Shown: positions 1-9,040, numbered from the stretch's first letter. The stretch: 46,632 bases of DNA from Clostridia bacterium (GCA_900769665.1 CAAGHL010000073.1:1-46632); one strand, 5' to 3'. Numbers and translations are program-made. Notes: generated from the letters alone by a model not told the origin.

Positions 1-1
1 G

Positions 2-91
2 CGTGGCAGTGGTTCTACGGATTATTACACAAGCCGTACTAACGGCTACGCCGCGGAAAAGACCGCCTTTAGGGTTGTTAGTGATAGCTAA
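2..91 (+). CDS. C-terminal end of an unidentified protein (partial)
   Basis: An open frame enters from the left edge and gives 29 residues before TAA at 89-91. It is followed 20 bases later by a strong hairpin terminator, which supports it as the true end of a plus-strand gene. The residues include a RGSGS start and an AFRVVSDS ending. A Gly/Arg-rich stretch followed by a terminal FRV is reminiscent of the C terminus of formylglycine-generating-enzyme-like (SUMF1) domains, but 29 residues are too few to assign a family. It converges on the minus-strand membrane protein gene at 169-996. Confidence 0.35.
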   Translation, partial: RGSGSTDYYTSRTNGYAAEKTAFRVVSDS

Positions 92-111
92 ATTAACCCC
101 ATGCAAAAATT

Positions 112-152
112 AACGACCAAGCAACAGATTACACTGCCACTTGGTCGTTTTT
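112..152. terminator. Bidirectional intrinsic terminator
   Basis: A perfect 10-bp inverted repeat (112-121 with 140-149) encloses an 18-base loop. A run of T follows on the plus strand (148-152). On the minus strand the hairpin is followed by TTAATTTTTG. It lies between two convergent genes, so it can end both the plus-strand gene stopping at 91 and the minus-strand gene stopping at 169. Confidence 0.85.
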
Positions 153-168
153 GTTGAGTATTAAAACT

Positions 169-996
169 CTATAACCGCCAAACACCCTTATCCACAAGTT
201 GCGGATAGCTTTGTTTGTTGACGTACTTATCCAACGCCGAACACACGTACAAAAACCACGCCAACACGGCTATCGGCAAAGCCAAAACAAACACCATTTT
301 GCAAACGTAGCGGACTGCAAACACGGAAACCATATCTAATAAGCCGTGGGACATAAACAGTACGGAAAACAATATCGAAATCGGCAATGTCTTGACGTAC
401 ACAAACGCCGACGTAGCAAAAATGTCGCCAAACTTGTGGTTGTAGATTGCCACTTGCACCAGCATATGCAATGCCGGCGGAAACACGACAAACACGTACA
501 AGCACAGCGGTATGTACGACCACACGTCACTGCGAGTTTGCATCACGACGGAGTCGAACGCATTTAGTACGCCTAGCACGAAGAATACAATCAGGTATCT
601 GCCGACGTTTTGTTTGACGCCTACGGCAAAGTCCTTCCAAAACTCAACCGGCTCCGACCATGCCATTTGTCGCACTTGACGTACGACGCCTGACAACCCG
701 ACGGCAAAAACGAGAAAACCGACCACGTTCAACGCCGAAGCAACCAAAGTGACAGTAGCCACTGCGCCGCTGTATTCGTCGGCGGTCAACAATTCTTGCT
801 TATACTTGTCGTACAAGGTGGCTACGGACATATCTGCGTACATCCTTACGGCGAAAAGCGGCAAGGCAAAAATCAGCAAAATCAAACCGCAAAGGAGAAA
901 TTTGCCGAAATGCGTTTTTATCCGATCGCCGAATACTTGCCACCGATTGTGTGGCAAACCGTATTTTTCGCTTTTGTTGTCAAGTTCGTTTTTCAT
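169..996 (-). CDS. Polytopic membrane protein of unknown function
   Basis: This encodes 275 residues with a charged N terminus (MKNELDNKSEKYG) and about six hydrophobic segments near residues 31-51, 78-104, 132-152, 160-182, 198-226 and 232-255. The layout resembles YesL/DUF624-like six-pass proteins of Firmicutes, but I see no diagnostic motif and do not assign a function. The ATG at 994-996 is chosen because a longer in-frame reading would run back through the terminator that ends the opp operon (1078-1118). The ribosome binding site is weak and I could not find a convincing promoter in the 80 bases upstream. It is probably transcribed on its own. Confidence 0.75.
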   Translation of the reverse strand: MKNELDNKSEKYGLPHNRWQVFGDRIKTHFGKFLLCGLILLIFALPLFAVRMYADMSVATLYDKYKQELLTADEYSGAVATVTLVASALNVVGFLVFAVGLSGVVRQVRQMAWSEPVEFWKDFAVGVKQNVGRYLIVFFVLGVLNAFDSVVMQTRSDVWSYIPLCLYVFVVFPPALHMLVQVAIYNHKFGDIFATSAFVYVKTLPISILFSVLFMSHGLLDMVSVFAVRYVCKMVFVLALPIAVLAWFLYVCSALDKYVNKQSYPQLVDKGVWRL

Positions 997-1077
997 AAAT
1001 ACCAAGTACACATTGAAGTTGTCTGCTTTTGAATTTTTATGTAAAGTTGCGTTACCGAGCAGTACACAACAAATAGT

Positions 1078-1118
1078 AAAAAAGCGCGCCTTTTGCCTCA
1101 AAGACATCGGGTGCGCTT
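1078..1118 (-). terminator. Intrinsic terminator of the opp operon
   Basis: Read on the minus strand, a 9-bp stem (1110-1118 with 1082-1090, one A-C mismatch) is followed at once by six U residues (1083-1078). It lies about 75 bases beyond the oppF stop codon and before the start of the next gene, so it closes the protease-opp transcription unit. Confidence 0.85.
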
Positions 1119-1190
1119 GCTAATGTACTATTTTTGCTTTTTCTGCACACATATCGAGGATTTGCTCTTCAAACCGTGTGCAAAACGCAA

Positions 1191-2321
1191 CTATTTATCC
1201 TTTTTCTTAAACCAATGCGGCTTCTTAGCTTCCGCTTCGGCAAGTGCTTGCGCCGCCGCTTCCTCTTGCTGACGCACCATTTCTTCGTAGTACTCGGGCT
1301 TGCTCATAACCTCTTGGTCGTACAAGTGGCACGCCACAAAGTGACCGTTGCCTACGTCCTTAAACTCGGGGTTGAGCACCTTGCACGCCGCCATACATTG
1401 CTTGCAACGTGTGTGGAACTTGCAACCTGCGGGCGGATTGGCAGGCGAAGGAATGTCGCCTTCCAACACGATACGCTTGATCTTGGTGTCGGGGTCAGGG
1501 ATAGGAATTGCCGAAAACAACGCCTTGGTGTAGGGGTGCAAGGGGTTGTCAAACATCTCGCGCTTGCTGCCGTACTCCACCATGTTTCCTAGGTACATCA
1601 CGCCTACGTCGTCCGAGATGTGTTCCACAACGGACAGGTCGTGGGAAATGAAGATGTAGGAAAGGTGTTCCGACTCCTGCAAGTCCTTAAACAAGTTGAT
1701 GATTTGCGCCTGTATGGACACGTCCAACGCGCTGACAGGCTCGTCGCAAATGACAAGTTTGGGTTTCAGCGCAAGTGCCTTGGCAATACAAATACGTTGA
1801 CGTTGACCGCCGCTGAATTCGTGCGGATAACGGTCGAAGTAGTGAGGTTGCAAGCCGCACTTTGTCATGATGTCGACTACGTAATCTTTGTACTCTTCGG
1901 GAGGAACGATGTTGTGTACCTTTACCGCTTCTCCGACGATTTCGCCAACCGTCATACGAGGAGACAGCGACGAATAGGGATCTTGGAATATCATTTGGAA
2001 GTTGGGACGCAACTTGCGCAACGCCTCGCCTTTCAATTTTTCGATGTGTACTCCGTCAAAGATAATTTCGCCGTCGGTAGGCTCGTAGAGGCGCAAAATC
2101 GTGCGTCCGAGGGTTGTTTTGCCGCAACCCGATTCTCCTACAATACCGATCGTTTTACCTTCCCTAAGCTTAAACGAGACGCCGTCTACCGCTTTGAGAT
2201 AGACGGTGTTTTTCTTCAACAAACTCTTGGAAATGGGGAAGTACTCTTTGAGGTTGTTTACTTCCAATATGTACTTTTCGCCGTTGTCCGTTTCGGGAGT
2301 TGTAATTGGAGTGTTATTCAT
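1191..2321 (-). CDS. oppF: Oligopeptide ABC transporter, ATP-binding protein OppF
   Basis: This 376-residue protein is one of the two ATPases that power peptide import at the cytoplasmic face. It has Walker A GESGCGKTT (62-70), Q-loop Q113, signature FSGGQRQR (169-176), Walker B LVICDE (189-194), the SALD D-loop (197-200) and switch His227. The C-terminal oligopeptide extension follows the PLHPYT motif and carries four clustered cysteines (C300, C306, C309, C313), typical of the oligo_HPY domain where they can bind an iron-sulfur cluster. The tail is rich in Ala, Glu and Lys. The start overlaps the end of oppD by 8 bases, and an AAGGAGGG site lies 7 bases upstream. It is the last gene before the terminator. 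Confidence 0.96.
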   Translation of the reverse strand: MNNTPITTPETDNGEKYILEVNNLKEYFPISKSLLKKNTVYLKAVDGVSFKLREGKTIGIVGESGCGKTTLGRTILRLYEPTDGEIIFDGVHIEKLKGEALRKLRPNFQMIFQDPYSSLSPRMTVGEIVGEAVKVHNIVPPEEYKDYVVDIMTKCGLQPHYFDRYPHEFSGGQRQRICIAKALALKPKLVICDEPVSALDVSIQAQIINLFKDLQESEHLSYIFISHDLSVVEHISDDVGVMYLGNMVEYGSKREMFDNPLHPYTKALFSAIPIPDPDTKIKRIVLEGDIPSPANPPAGCKFHTRCKQCMAACKVLNPEFKDVGNGHFVACHLYDQEVMSKPEYYEEMVRQQEEAAAQALAEAEAKKPHWFKKKDK

Positions 2322-3585
2322 TGTCGTTACCCTCCTTCAACGCAAGATAGCACGCCACAAAGTGCGTCGGAGAAACCTGCACCATCGGGGGATACTCACC
2401 CTTGCAAATGTTGCACTTCATGTTACATCTATCCTTGAAGTAGCAACAAGTGGGCATATTGATGGGGTTGGGTACGTTGCCGGGAATGCTGTACAATCTG
2501 TCAACTTCCTTGCCGACAACGGGTTTGCTCTTTTGTAAGCCTATTGTGTACGGGTGCATGGGGTTTTTGAATATTTCCTGCACGGTACCTTTTTCCACCA
2601 CTCTGCCTGCGTACATTACTACAACGTAATCCACCATTTCGGCAATAACGCCGAGGTCGTGGGTTATTAGCATAATACTGCCGCTGATTTTTTGCTTGAC
2701 GTCACGCAACAAATCGAAGATTTGCGCCTGTATGGTAACGTCCAAAGCCGTTGTAGGCTCGTCGGCGATAATCAGCTTGGGGTTGCAACAAAGTGCCATT
2801 GCAATCATTACACGTTGGCGCATACCGCCGGAAAGCTCGTGCGGATAGCAATTGTAGACGTGGTCGGGCATTGCGATACCAACAAGGCGGAGCATTTCAA
2901 GACTCTTTTCCTTGGCGAGCAGTTTGTCCGCTCCGTCCACGTGCAACAGAGTAACTTCGTCAAGTTGGTTGCCTATGGTGAACACGGGGTTTAGCGAAGT
3001 CATCGGCTCTTGGAAAATCATGCTGATTTCGCTGCCTCTGATATGCGACATTTCGCTGAGCGGCATCTTGGCAATGTCCACTACTTCTTCGTGCTCATCA
3101 AACACCGTCTTAAAGCGCGGTTTGCCCTTGTGATCCACCGACTGACGAGTAACTTCGTTGCCGTTTTCGTCGGTGACGGTTTCCATGATGGGTTCCTTGC
3201 CGACGGGAGTTTTTATCGTAGAGCAAAATCTGATACTGCCACTGACGATTTGTCCCATGGGACCTTGCACAAGCTGCATAAGCGACAAACTCGTGACCGA
3301 CTTGCCGCAGCCGGACTCGCCCACTACACCCACGGTGGAACCGCGAGGAATATTGAACGAAACGCCGTTTACTGCCTTGACAACGCCGTTGTCCGTGTAG
3401 AAATAGGTGTGCAAATCGTCAAACTCGACAATATTGTCGGGATCTTTCATTTCGGTGACGTAGTCTTCGCGAGTAAATGCTGCCCTACGCTTTTGAAGAG
3501 CTTTTATCTCCCGTGCGTTGGAACGTGCGATCTCACGCGACTCGTCGGCGGTAATATAGTGACCGTTTTGTTTTTTTTCTGCCAT
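2314..3585 (-). CDS. oppD: Oligopeptide ABC transporter, ATP-binding protein OppD
   Basis: This 423-residue ATPase pairs with OppF. It has Walker A GESGCGKS (89-96), signature LSGGMRQR (251-258), Walker B LIIADE (271-276), a TALD D-loop and switch His309. The C-terminal oligo_HPY region is present with cysteines near 380-394. It is longer than the usual 320-350 residues for two reasons. There is an N-terminal extension of about 50 charged residues. There is also an insertion of about 50 residues (roughly 118-168) between Walker A and the Q-loop, containing a GKEPIMETVTDENGNE segment. Many clostridial OppD proteins carry something similar at this site. The start lies 4 bases after the oppC stop, with GAGGT 6 bases upstream. 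Confidence 0.96.
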   Translation of the reverse strand: MAEKKQNGHYITADESREIARSNAREIKALQKRRAAFTREDYVTEMKDPDNIVEFDDLHTYFYTDNGVVKAVNGVSFNIPRGSTVGVVGESGCGKSVTSLSLMQLVQGPMGQIVSGSIRFCSTIKTPVGKEPIMETVTDENGNEVTRQSVDHKGKPRFKTVFDEHEEVVDIAKMPLSEMSHIRGSEISMIFQEPMTSLNPVFTIGNQLDEVTLLHVDGADKLLAKEKSLEMLRLVGIAMPDHVYNCYPHELSGGMRQRVMIAMALCCNPKLIIADEPTTALDVTIQAQIFDLLRDVKQKISGSIMLITHDLGVIAEMVDYVVVMYAGRVVEKGTVQEIFKNPMHPYTIGLQKSKPVVGKEVDRLYSIPGNVPNPINMPTCCYFKDRCNMKCNICKGEYPPMVQVSPTHFVACYLALKEGNDNE

Positions 3586-3589
3586 ACCG

Positions 3590-4741
3590 TTACCTCATTG
3601 CCTTGGGGTCGTAAGCGTCGCGCAGTCCGTCACCCACAAAGTTGAACGCCAATACTGCCAAAATAATGCAGATACCGGGCGCAATCCACAAGTTGGGGTA
3701 CAAACGCAATGCGGTGTTGTTTGCCGCGGCGTTGATCATGTTGCCCCACGTTGCGTATTGCATGGGAAGACCGATACCGAGGTATCCGAGGGTGGCTTCC
3801 GTAAGGATAATGCCGCCAAGACCCAATGTCATGGATACGATAAGTTGCGGCATTACGTTGGGGATAAGGTGCTTGAATATCTTGCGCCATACGGGCAAAC
3901 CGCTTGCTTCCGCGCTAAGCATAAAGTCTTGCTCACGAAGAGTAAGGATTTGTCCGCGTACCAATCTTGCCGTTCCTGCCCAGCCGAACAACGTCAGCAT
4001 TGCCATCATTACATACAGCTTGGCAGGACCCGTCACGTTGCGCGCGTCCAATGCCACGCCGATAATCATCATCATGGGCAACGTCGGCACACAGTTGAAT
4101 ATGTCGACGATACGCATTATTATCTGGTCGACCCAGCCGCCGAAGTAGCCTGCCAAGCCGCCTAGGAACACGCCTAGTATCGTTTCCAATATAATTACCA
4201 CGAAGCCTACCGTCAAGGAAACTCTGCCGCCGTACATCAAACGGGAGAATACGTCGTAGCCCTTGTCGTCCGTACCCAACCAGTGAGATGCGGAAGGTTT
4301 GAGGTAGTTTGTCGGCTCGGAAAACTTGACGATGTACACGGGGTCTTCGCCGTAAGTAGGTGCGTCGACAAGGGTCGTGTACTCTTCGGTAATCTTTTGC
4401 GAGTTGTCCGCTTCGTCCTCGCCCCAAATAAAGCTAAATGGGAGGAACGGTCCCAAAAACGAGAACACGAACAGCACAATCAGCATAATCAATCCCGTCA
4501 TAGAGAGCTTACTGCGGAAAAACCGTTTGAGGACTATCCGTCCGGGGCTCAATGTGCGGCTGGTAATTTCTTCCGTGGATTGCTCGCCTTCGTCCTCTTT
4601 GTAAGGAGCAAAGGCGTCTTTTTCGCTCAAAGCACGTTTAAGCGCGTCGTTATTTTCTTCAACAAGTCCCACTACGTTTTGCTCGTCGGAGAGCAAGGTG
4701 TCGGTAGGATTGTTGACTAATTCTTCTTTGTTGTATTCCAT
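3590..4741 (-). CDS. oppC: Oligopeptide ABC transporter, permease OppC
   Basis: This 383-residue inner permease forms the membrane channel together with OppB. After a cytoplasmic N-terminal stretch of about 75 residues there is one transmembrane helix (about 80-102). An extracytoplasmic segment follows, ending in the family motif HWLGTDDKGYDVFSR (153-167), and then the five-helix BPD_transp_1 core. The EAA loop that docks the ATPases is visible as SAEASGLPVWRKIFKHLIPN (about 276-295). The extracytoplasmic part before HWLGTDD is somewhat longer than usual. The gene starts 11 bases after oppB. An AAGGAG site overlapping the oppB stop lies 7 bases upstream, so the two are translated together. 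Confidence 0.96.
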   Translation of the reverse strand: MEYNKEELVNNPTDTLLSDEQNVVGLVEENNDALKRALSEKDAFAPYKEDEGEQSTEEITSRTLSPGRIVLKRFFRSKLSMTGLIMLIVLFVFSFLGPFLPFSFIWGEDEADNSQKITEEYTTLVDAPTYGEDPVYIVKFSEPTNYLKPSASHWLGTDDKGYDVFSRLMYGGRVSLTVGFVVIILETILGVFLGGLAGYFGGWVDQIIMRIVDIFNCVPTLPMMMIIGVALDARNVTGPAKLYVMMAMLTLFGWAGTARLVRGQILTLREQDFMLSAEASGLPVWRKIFKHLIPNVMPQLIVSMTLGLGGIILTEATLGYLGIGLPMQYATWGNMINAAANNTALRLYPNLWIAPGICIILAVLAFNFVGDGLRDAYDPKAMR

Positions 4742-4752
4742 ACCTGTACTCC

Positions 4753-6222
4753 TTACTTACCGAGTTTGACGCGCGGGTCAACCACTGCATACATAAGATC
4801 GCTAAACAATGTACCGATGACCGTAAGTACGGCAATGAACATGTTGTAACCCATGATGAACGGAACGTCGCCCACTACCAATGCGTCGTAGGCAAGTTTA
4901 CCGATACCGGGGATACTGAACACTGTTTCGGTGATCATTGCGCCGCCGAAGAGGCTGGGCAAGATGCCTGCCATCATGGTGACGAGGGGGATCATTGTGT
5001 TGCGGAAAACGTGCTTGTAGATTACTTTGTGTTCGCTAAGTCCCTTTGCGCGAGCGGTACGCACGTAGTCGGCTTTCAATGCCTCCAACGTGTTTGTACG
5101 GGTGTAACGCATAAGAGAACCGATACTCAAAATTACCAACACCGCCATAGGCAACACCATGTGCCACAGCATGTCGCCCAAGCGTTGCAACCAAGTTGCG
5201 TTCATCGGGAGGGACGCCGACACAAGACCGCCGACTTCAAACCACCCCAGTTGCACTGCAAACAAACGTATAAACAATGCGCCGAGGAAGAATGTGGGCA
5301 AACTGATACCGATCATAGCCAATATCGTAACGGTGTAGTCCAACACGCCGTATTGGTGAGTTGCCGCCTTGATACCCAAAGGAATGGCTATCGCAAATTG
5401 CAATATCGTAGCGATGAAAGCGATTGCAAAGGAAATACCCATGTTTTGGAATATTACCGTTTGCACGGGCTTTTTGTACTTGAAGGACATACCCAAGTTG
5501 CCTTGTAGCATGTTGCCGAGCCATCCGAAGTAACCTCCGAGAATAGAGACAAACTTGTCCCAACCGGTTGCCACGCTGTAGTTGACGGCAACGTTGATAT
5601 TTGCACCGCTGTCGCTTGTAAACACGATTTGACGTATTACGGACAGATCTTCGGCGGTTTCGACAAGTTCGAAAGTTCCGCTTTCTTTGAGTTCCAACAC
5701 TTCGTCAAGGGTGATGATCGTGTTGTCGTCCTTTTTGTCGTCGCCGTCGGTAGCGTCGTCCGATTTGTCGCCGCTTTCCGTCGTGTTTGTACCGCGAAGG
5801 GTAACTTTGTATATCTTGTATGTACAAGTTCCGCCGTTAGAAGGCACTTCCAACACTACGCGCATGTTGTGCGAGCCGTCGTAACTGCCTGCGTACCACT
5901 CGAGGTATGATTCACCGCCGGGCACTACGTGGTTTTCGTAAGTGTCCTCTTTGGTGTTTTTGGTAAACGTTATATCCTTGTATTCGCTACCGTCGCCGAG
6001 TTTCAACTTGAGGTATGCGTCCGGCATGGAAAGTCCGTACAATTCCTTGATACGGTCCACGTCGTCCTGCGTCATGGTACCTTGCGATACTGCCGACGAA
6101 TATTGATTGTCTACGTAGTCCGTAGGCATCATGCGAGCAAGAGCATAAATTATTACCGACACTCCGAAAAGAATGAGCACGGACAACAATAATCTCTTGA
6201 CTATATACTTTATCATGTCCAT
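4753..6222 (-). CDS. oppB: Oligopeptide ABC transporter, permease OppB with a large extracytoplasmic insertion
   Basis: This 489-residue permease contrasts with the usual 305-340 for OppB. The first helix (about 8-29) is standard and the RIKELYGL motif follows, but about 165 extra residues (68-232) separate it from the conserved YFGWLGNMLQGNLGMSF. The insertion is polar, has an acidic low-complexity stretch (about 148-168) and would lie outside the membrane. The five-helix core then follows with the EAA loop ADYVRTARAKGLSEHKVIYK (about 384-403). The first ATG (6220-6222) is preferred because AGGA lies 10-13 bases upstream of it. Another in-frame ATG sits two codons later. The gene is preceded by 178 bases containing three hairpins. 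Confidence 0.94.
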   Translation of the reverse strand: MDMIKYIVKRLLLSVLILFGVSVIIYALARMMPTDYVDNQYSSAVSQGTMTQDDVDRIKELYGLSMPDAYLKLKLGDGSEYKDITFTKNTKEDTYENHVVPGGESYLEWYAGSYDGSHNMRVVLEVPSNGGTCTYKIYKVTLRGTNTTESGDKSDDATDGDDKKDDNTIITLDEVLELKESGTFELVETAEDLSVIRQIVFTSDSGANINVAVNYSVATGWDKFVSILGGYFGWLGNMLQGNLGMSFKYKKPVQTVIFQNMGISFAIAFIATILQFAIAIPLGIKAATHQYGVLDYTVTILAMIGISLPTFFLGALFIRLFAVQLGWFEVGGLVSASLPMNATWLQRLGDMLWHMVLPMAVLVILSIGSLMRYTRTNTLEALKADYVRTARAKGLSEHKVIYKHVFRNTMIPLVTMMAGILPSLFGGAMITETVFSIPGIGKLAYDALVVGDVPFIMGYNMFIAVLTVIGTLFSDLMYAVVDPRVKLGK

Positions 6223-6400
6223 AGTAAAAGCGTCCTGTGTTGTTTGGGTTGTTAGCGCTGGCTAAACAACCCTAGGCTGTGTATGGTTTTTACCGCAGAT
6301 GACGAGAGGACGGTTTGTCCCCTCGTCGCGGTGTGAGTTTTTACACTCGTTTTCCTTTTTCGTGATGTACGCATTTTGCGGCAATGCCGCTTGCGTTATC
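6223..6400 (-). promoter_or_regulatory. oppA-oppB spacer with three hairpins
   Basis: The 178-base spacer holds three inverted repeats. The first is a GCGGC/GCCGC stem (6378-6382 with 6386-6390), extended by flanking ACGCA/TGCGT. The second is an 11-bp stem with one G-T pair (6301-6311 with 6317-6327, loop GGTTT). The third is an 11-bp stem with one bulge (6246-6256 with 6261-6272, loop GCTG). None is followed by a U run on the minus strand, so they are not classic terminators. In binding-protein operons such spacers commonly let the binding protein be made in excess by stabilising or partly ending the upstream mRNA. That role is inferred here. Confidence 0.6.
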
Positions 6401-9010
6401 TTAGTTGTACTCTACTTCCCAAATACGCGACAACAATCCGTTGTACGGAGTAAGGTCGGACTCCTTGGTCATAGAATCTCTCTTGAGGATTTCGCCTCTG
6501 AATGCGGCAAGGTCGTTTCTTTGGTAGGTGGGGAATTCCACTGCCAATTCCATGATCTTGTCAAGTGCTTGAGCGTAGATTTCGGTACGTTCGTCTTGTT
6601 TTGTCGTTTCTCTACCTTGGTCGATAAGGTCGCTCAAGTCTTGTACAAGTTGCCATTCCGTTTGGTATACGCTGTTTCTCAAAGTACCTTTGATGTAGGA
6701 GTAACCCCAGTTGTTGGTGGAGCTTGCCTTGCTGTCCTTGTGGTAGACTTGGTACATATCGGGGTCAACCGTGGAAGACCAAGCTGCCGCCCAAACCGCC
6801 AACTTACCTGTGGACAGGTCGCTGAGTGCCGTTTGCGAAGTAACTACTTGCACTGCAAATCCGTGCTCATTGAGCAGCTTCATTGCGGAAAGGAACATAG
6901 AGTATGCGGGGTGGTCGGTAGAACCGCCTGCAATTGTGAACTTGTAGTTGAGGGTGTCAATACCAAATCCGGGGATAGTCTTTTCGTACACGCCTTCACC
7001 GTTTTTGGTGTAACCTGCGTCCTTTACCAAAGCTTCGATTTCCGCACCGGTACTGTCGTAACGGTAATCCAAACCTTTTTCTTCGTCTACGTAAACAGTT
7101 GCGTCTTCGGGGTAAGCCCAGCTTGCCTTTGACATAGGACGAGTGATGATGGAAGCAAGACCGCCCTTGTAGTAGTTGTTGACGATGATGGATGTATCAA
7201 ACGACTTCATGATTGCACGACGTACGTTGATGTTGGGAACGAAACGAGGGTTGATACCTACGTAACCGTAACCACTAGTCATTGTTTGTACCGATTGCAA
7301 ACCGGCCTTTTGCAAAGCCGTCTTGTTTTCTTGCGTTGCGTTGGGTTCACCGAAGTCGATATCGCCGTTGATGAGTGCGCCGATTATTTGGTCGGTTTCG
7401 ACAACCTTGTACTTGAGGTACTTGATCTTGGCATTGCTGAGGTTTTTACCTACGGTTTCAAAGTATGGGTTACGTTCGTAGTAGACCATGTTCTTGTCAA
7501 AGAAGGTGTCTGCGCTGACCGTCTCTTGATTACCCGTTTCGTTGGAAGCCATGTAGGAGCCTGCGCCGAGGGGCAAACCGACCTTTTCGGGAGCATTGAT
7601 GACGGTGTTCATGAAGTCACTGTCACCGAATTCCAAACCGAAGTTGGTTTTTCCGTCGAATTCGTCGATGTATTTGTGCGTTTCACCCTTCTTGTTGATG
7701 TAACCGCCGTTTGTGGAGTAGTAATGCATCGGGGAAACGGTGAAGGAGAAGTTGTAGATAGCTTTGGGGTCTACACCGTTGATTTTGATGCAAAGTACGT
7801 CGTACTCTTCGCCGTTCATATCGGAAGCGGAAACGCCGTCGAAAGAGGTAACCTTTTTGGTGGTGATACCGCTGATGCTGGGCACGATTTTGTCGCTACT
7901 TGCAAAGTGTTCGCTCTTTGCTTCGGCGGCAAACAAGTCGGAAATTGTACCTGCCGTACCCCAGTTGGTTACAACGCTTTCAAATTGAGAAGCCGTCGTC
8001 TTGCTAACGTCGCACTTGCCGTCGCTGTTTTTGGGGAAGAAAGCCTCGAATACGCTGTTGATACAAACTTGTTGTTCGGCAGCTTCCTTATTCATACCCG
8101 TTTTTGTAAGTTTTTCGACTTCCTCTTTCAAGTCTTCGTCGTAAATCTTTTGCGATGCCGTAGCGTCGAGTTTGAAGTTGCCATCCTTGTCTTTGTAGAT
8201 TTTATTGCTACCTTCGCTTTCCTTACGGAGAAGGTCGCTGTAACCGCCGTCGTTGAGAAGGAATACTTGCCACTTGTCGGTAAAGTCATTGTTTTCCCTG
8301 TAGGAGGTCATGTCGATTGCGTTCCAGTCGGAGGTAAGCTCTTCCAAGAACTTGTCTGCAACGGTTTGGAAATCCTTTTGCAATTGGGGAAGTGCACTTT
8401 CGGCAGGTTCGGTACCTTTGTCGTCGGGACTAGAGTGACCGTAGAACTTGACGTAGCTTACCAAGTCATTGATACGTTTCTTTGCCGCGTCGGCGAAGCT
8501 TTGCTCGAATGCCGTTTCGTCACCGGGTTGAGGTTGTTGTTGACGGTAGCTCTTGAGCCCTACAATGTCCGTGGAGTAAATCGTGGACGAACCGGTGTAG
8601 GCGGGGTCGAGGTACACGTACAAGTTGAACAACACGTCCTTGATGGTGAGAGGTTTTCCGTCGGAGAACTTGATGCCGTTTTTGATGAGGAACTCGTAGT
8701 TGGTGTAGTCGCCGTCTTCCTTGACGGTGTACGCTTTGACAACCGTGGGTTCGTCTTCACCGCAAACGATGTTGCCCTTCTTGTCGGTGTTAAGCATACC
8801 GATTTGCGTCAAACCTACGATTTGAGAGTCGTATGCGGAAGACGAGAAATACGGGTTGAACACTCCGTCGGGGGTGGAGATACTCATTGTGAAAGCACGA
8901 GTTTCGGGGTCGTAACTCTCTTTTTTTGGGTCACATGCGACAAGTCCGACCACTTGCAACAATAGGAAGCAAGTGAGGACGAGCGCAAATACTCTACTAC
9001 TCTTTTTCAT
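6401..9010 (-). CDS. oppA: Peptide-binding lipoprotein, OppA-like (SBP family 5), enlarged
   Basis: This 869-residue lipoprotein has a signal peptide and lipobox LVAC with the lipidated Cys at position 26. It captures peptides outside the cell and hands them to OppBC. Family 5 solute-binding features are visible: the segment GIKFSDGKPLTIKDVLFNL (about 111-129), the RNPYF element with its flanks, NVRRAIMKSFD and the C-terminal TYQRNDLAAF region. Family members are usually 520-600 residues. The excess is mainly a polar insertion between about 172 and 395 that is rich in Lys, Asp and Glu. An AAAGGAG site lies 8 bases upstream of the ATG. The gene follows the 387-residue lipoprotein gene after only 36 bases or fewer and is probably co-transcribed with it. 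Confidence 0.92.
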   Translation of the reverse strand: MKKSSRVFALVLTCFLLLQVVGLVACDPKKESYDPETRAFTMSISTPDGVFNPYFSSSAYDSQIVGLTQIGMLNTDKKGNIVCGEDEPTVVKAYTVKEDGDYTNYEFLIKNGIKFSDGKPLTIKDVLFNLYVYLDPAYTGSSTIYSTDIVGLKSYRQQQPQPGDETAFEQSFADAAKKRINDLVSYVKFYGHSSPDDKGTEPAESALPQLQKDFQTVADKFLEELTSDWNAIDMTSYRENNDFTDKWQVFLLNDGGYSDLLRKESEGSNKIYKDKDGNFKLDATASQKIYDEDLKEEVEKLTKTGMNKEAAEQQVCINSVFEAFFPKNSDGKCDVSKTTASQFESVVTNWGTAGTISDLFAAEAKSEHFASSDKIVPSISGITTKKVTSFDGVSASDMNGEEYDVLCIKINGVDPKAIYNFSFTVSPMHYYSTNGGYINKKGETHKYIDEFDGKTNFGLEFGDSDFMNTVINAPEKVGLPLGAGSYMASNETGNQETVSADTFFDKNMVYYERNPYFETVGKNLSNAKIKYLKYKVVETDQIIGALINGDIDFGEPNATQENKTALQKAGLQSVQTMTSGYGYVGINPRFVPNINVRRAIMKSFDTSIIVNNYYKGGLASIITRPMSKASWAYPEDATVYVDEEKGLDYRYDSTGAEIEALVKDAGYTKNGEGVYEKTIPGFGIDTLNYKFTIAGGSTDHPAYSMFLSAMKLLNEHGFAVQVVTSQTALSDLSTGKLAVWAAAWSSTVDPDMYQVYHKDSKASSTNNWGYSYIKGTLRNSVYQTEWQLVQDLSDLIDQGRETTKQDERTEIYAQALDKIMELAVEFPTYQRNDLAAFRGEILKRDSMTKESDLTPYNGLLSRIWEVEYN

Positions 9011-9040
9011 TATTCAAACTCCTTTGTTTAGTTATTTCGT

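Noticed and set aside
997..1107. Upstream extension of the 275-residue membrane protein by 37 codons
   Set aside because: The extension would be read from within the terminator of the opp operon, and the charged MKNELDNK start fits a membrane protein better.
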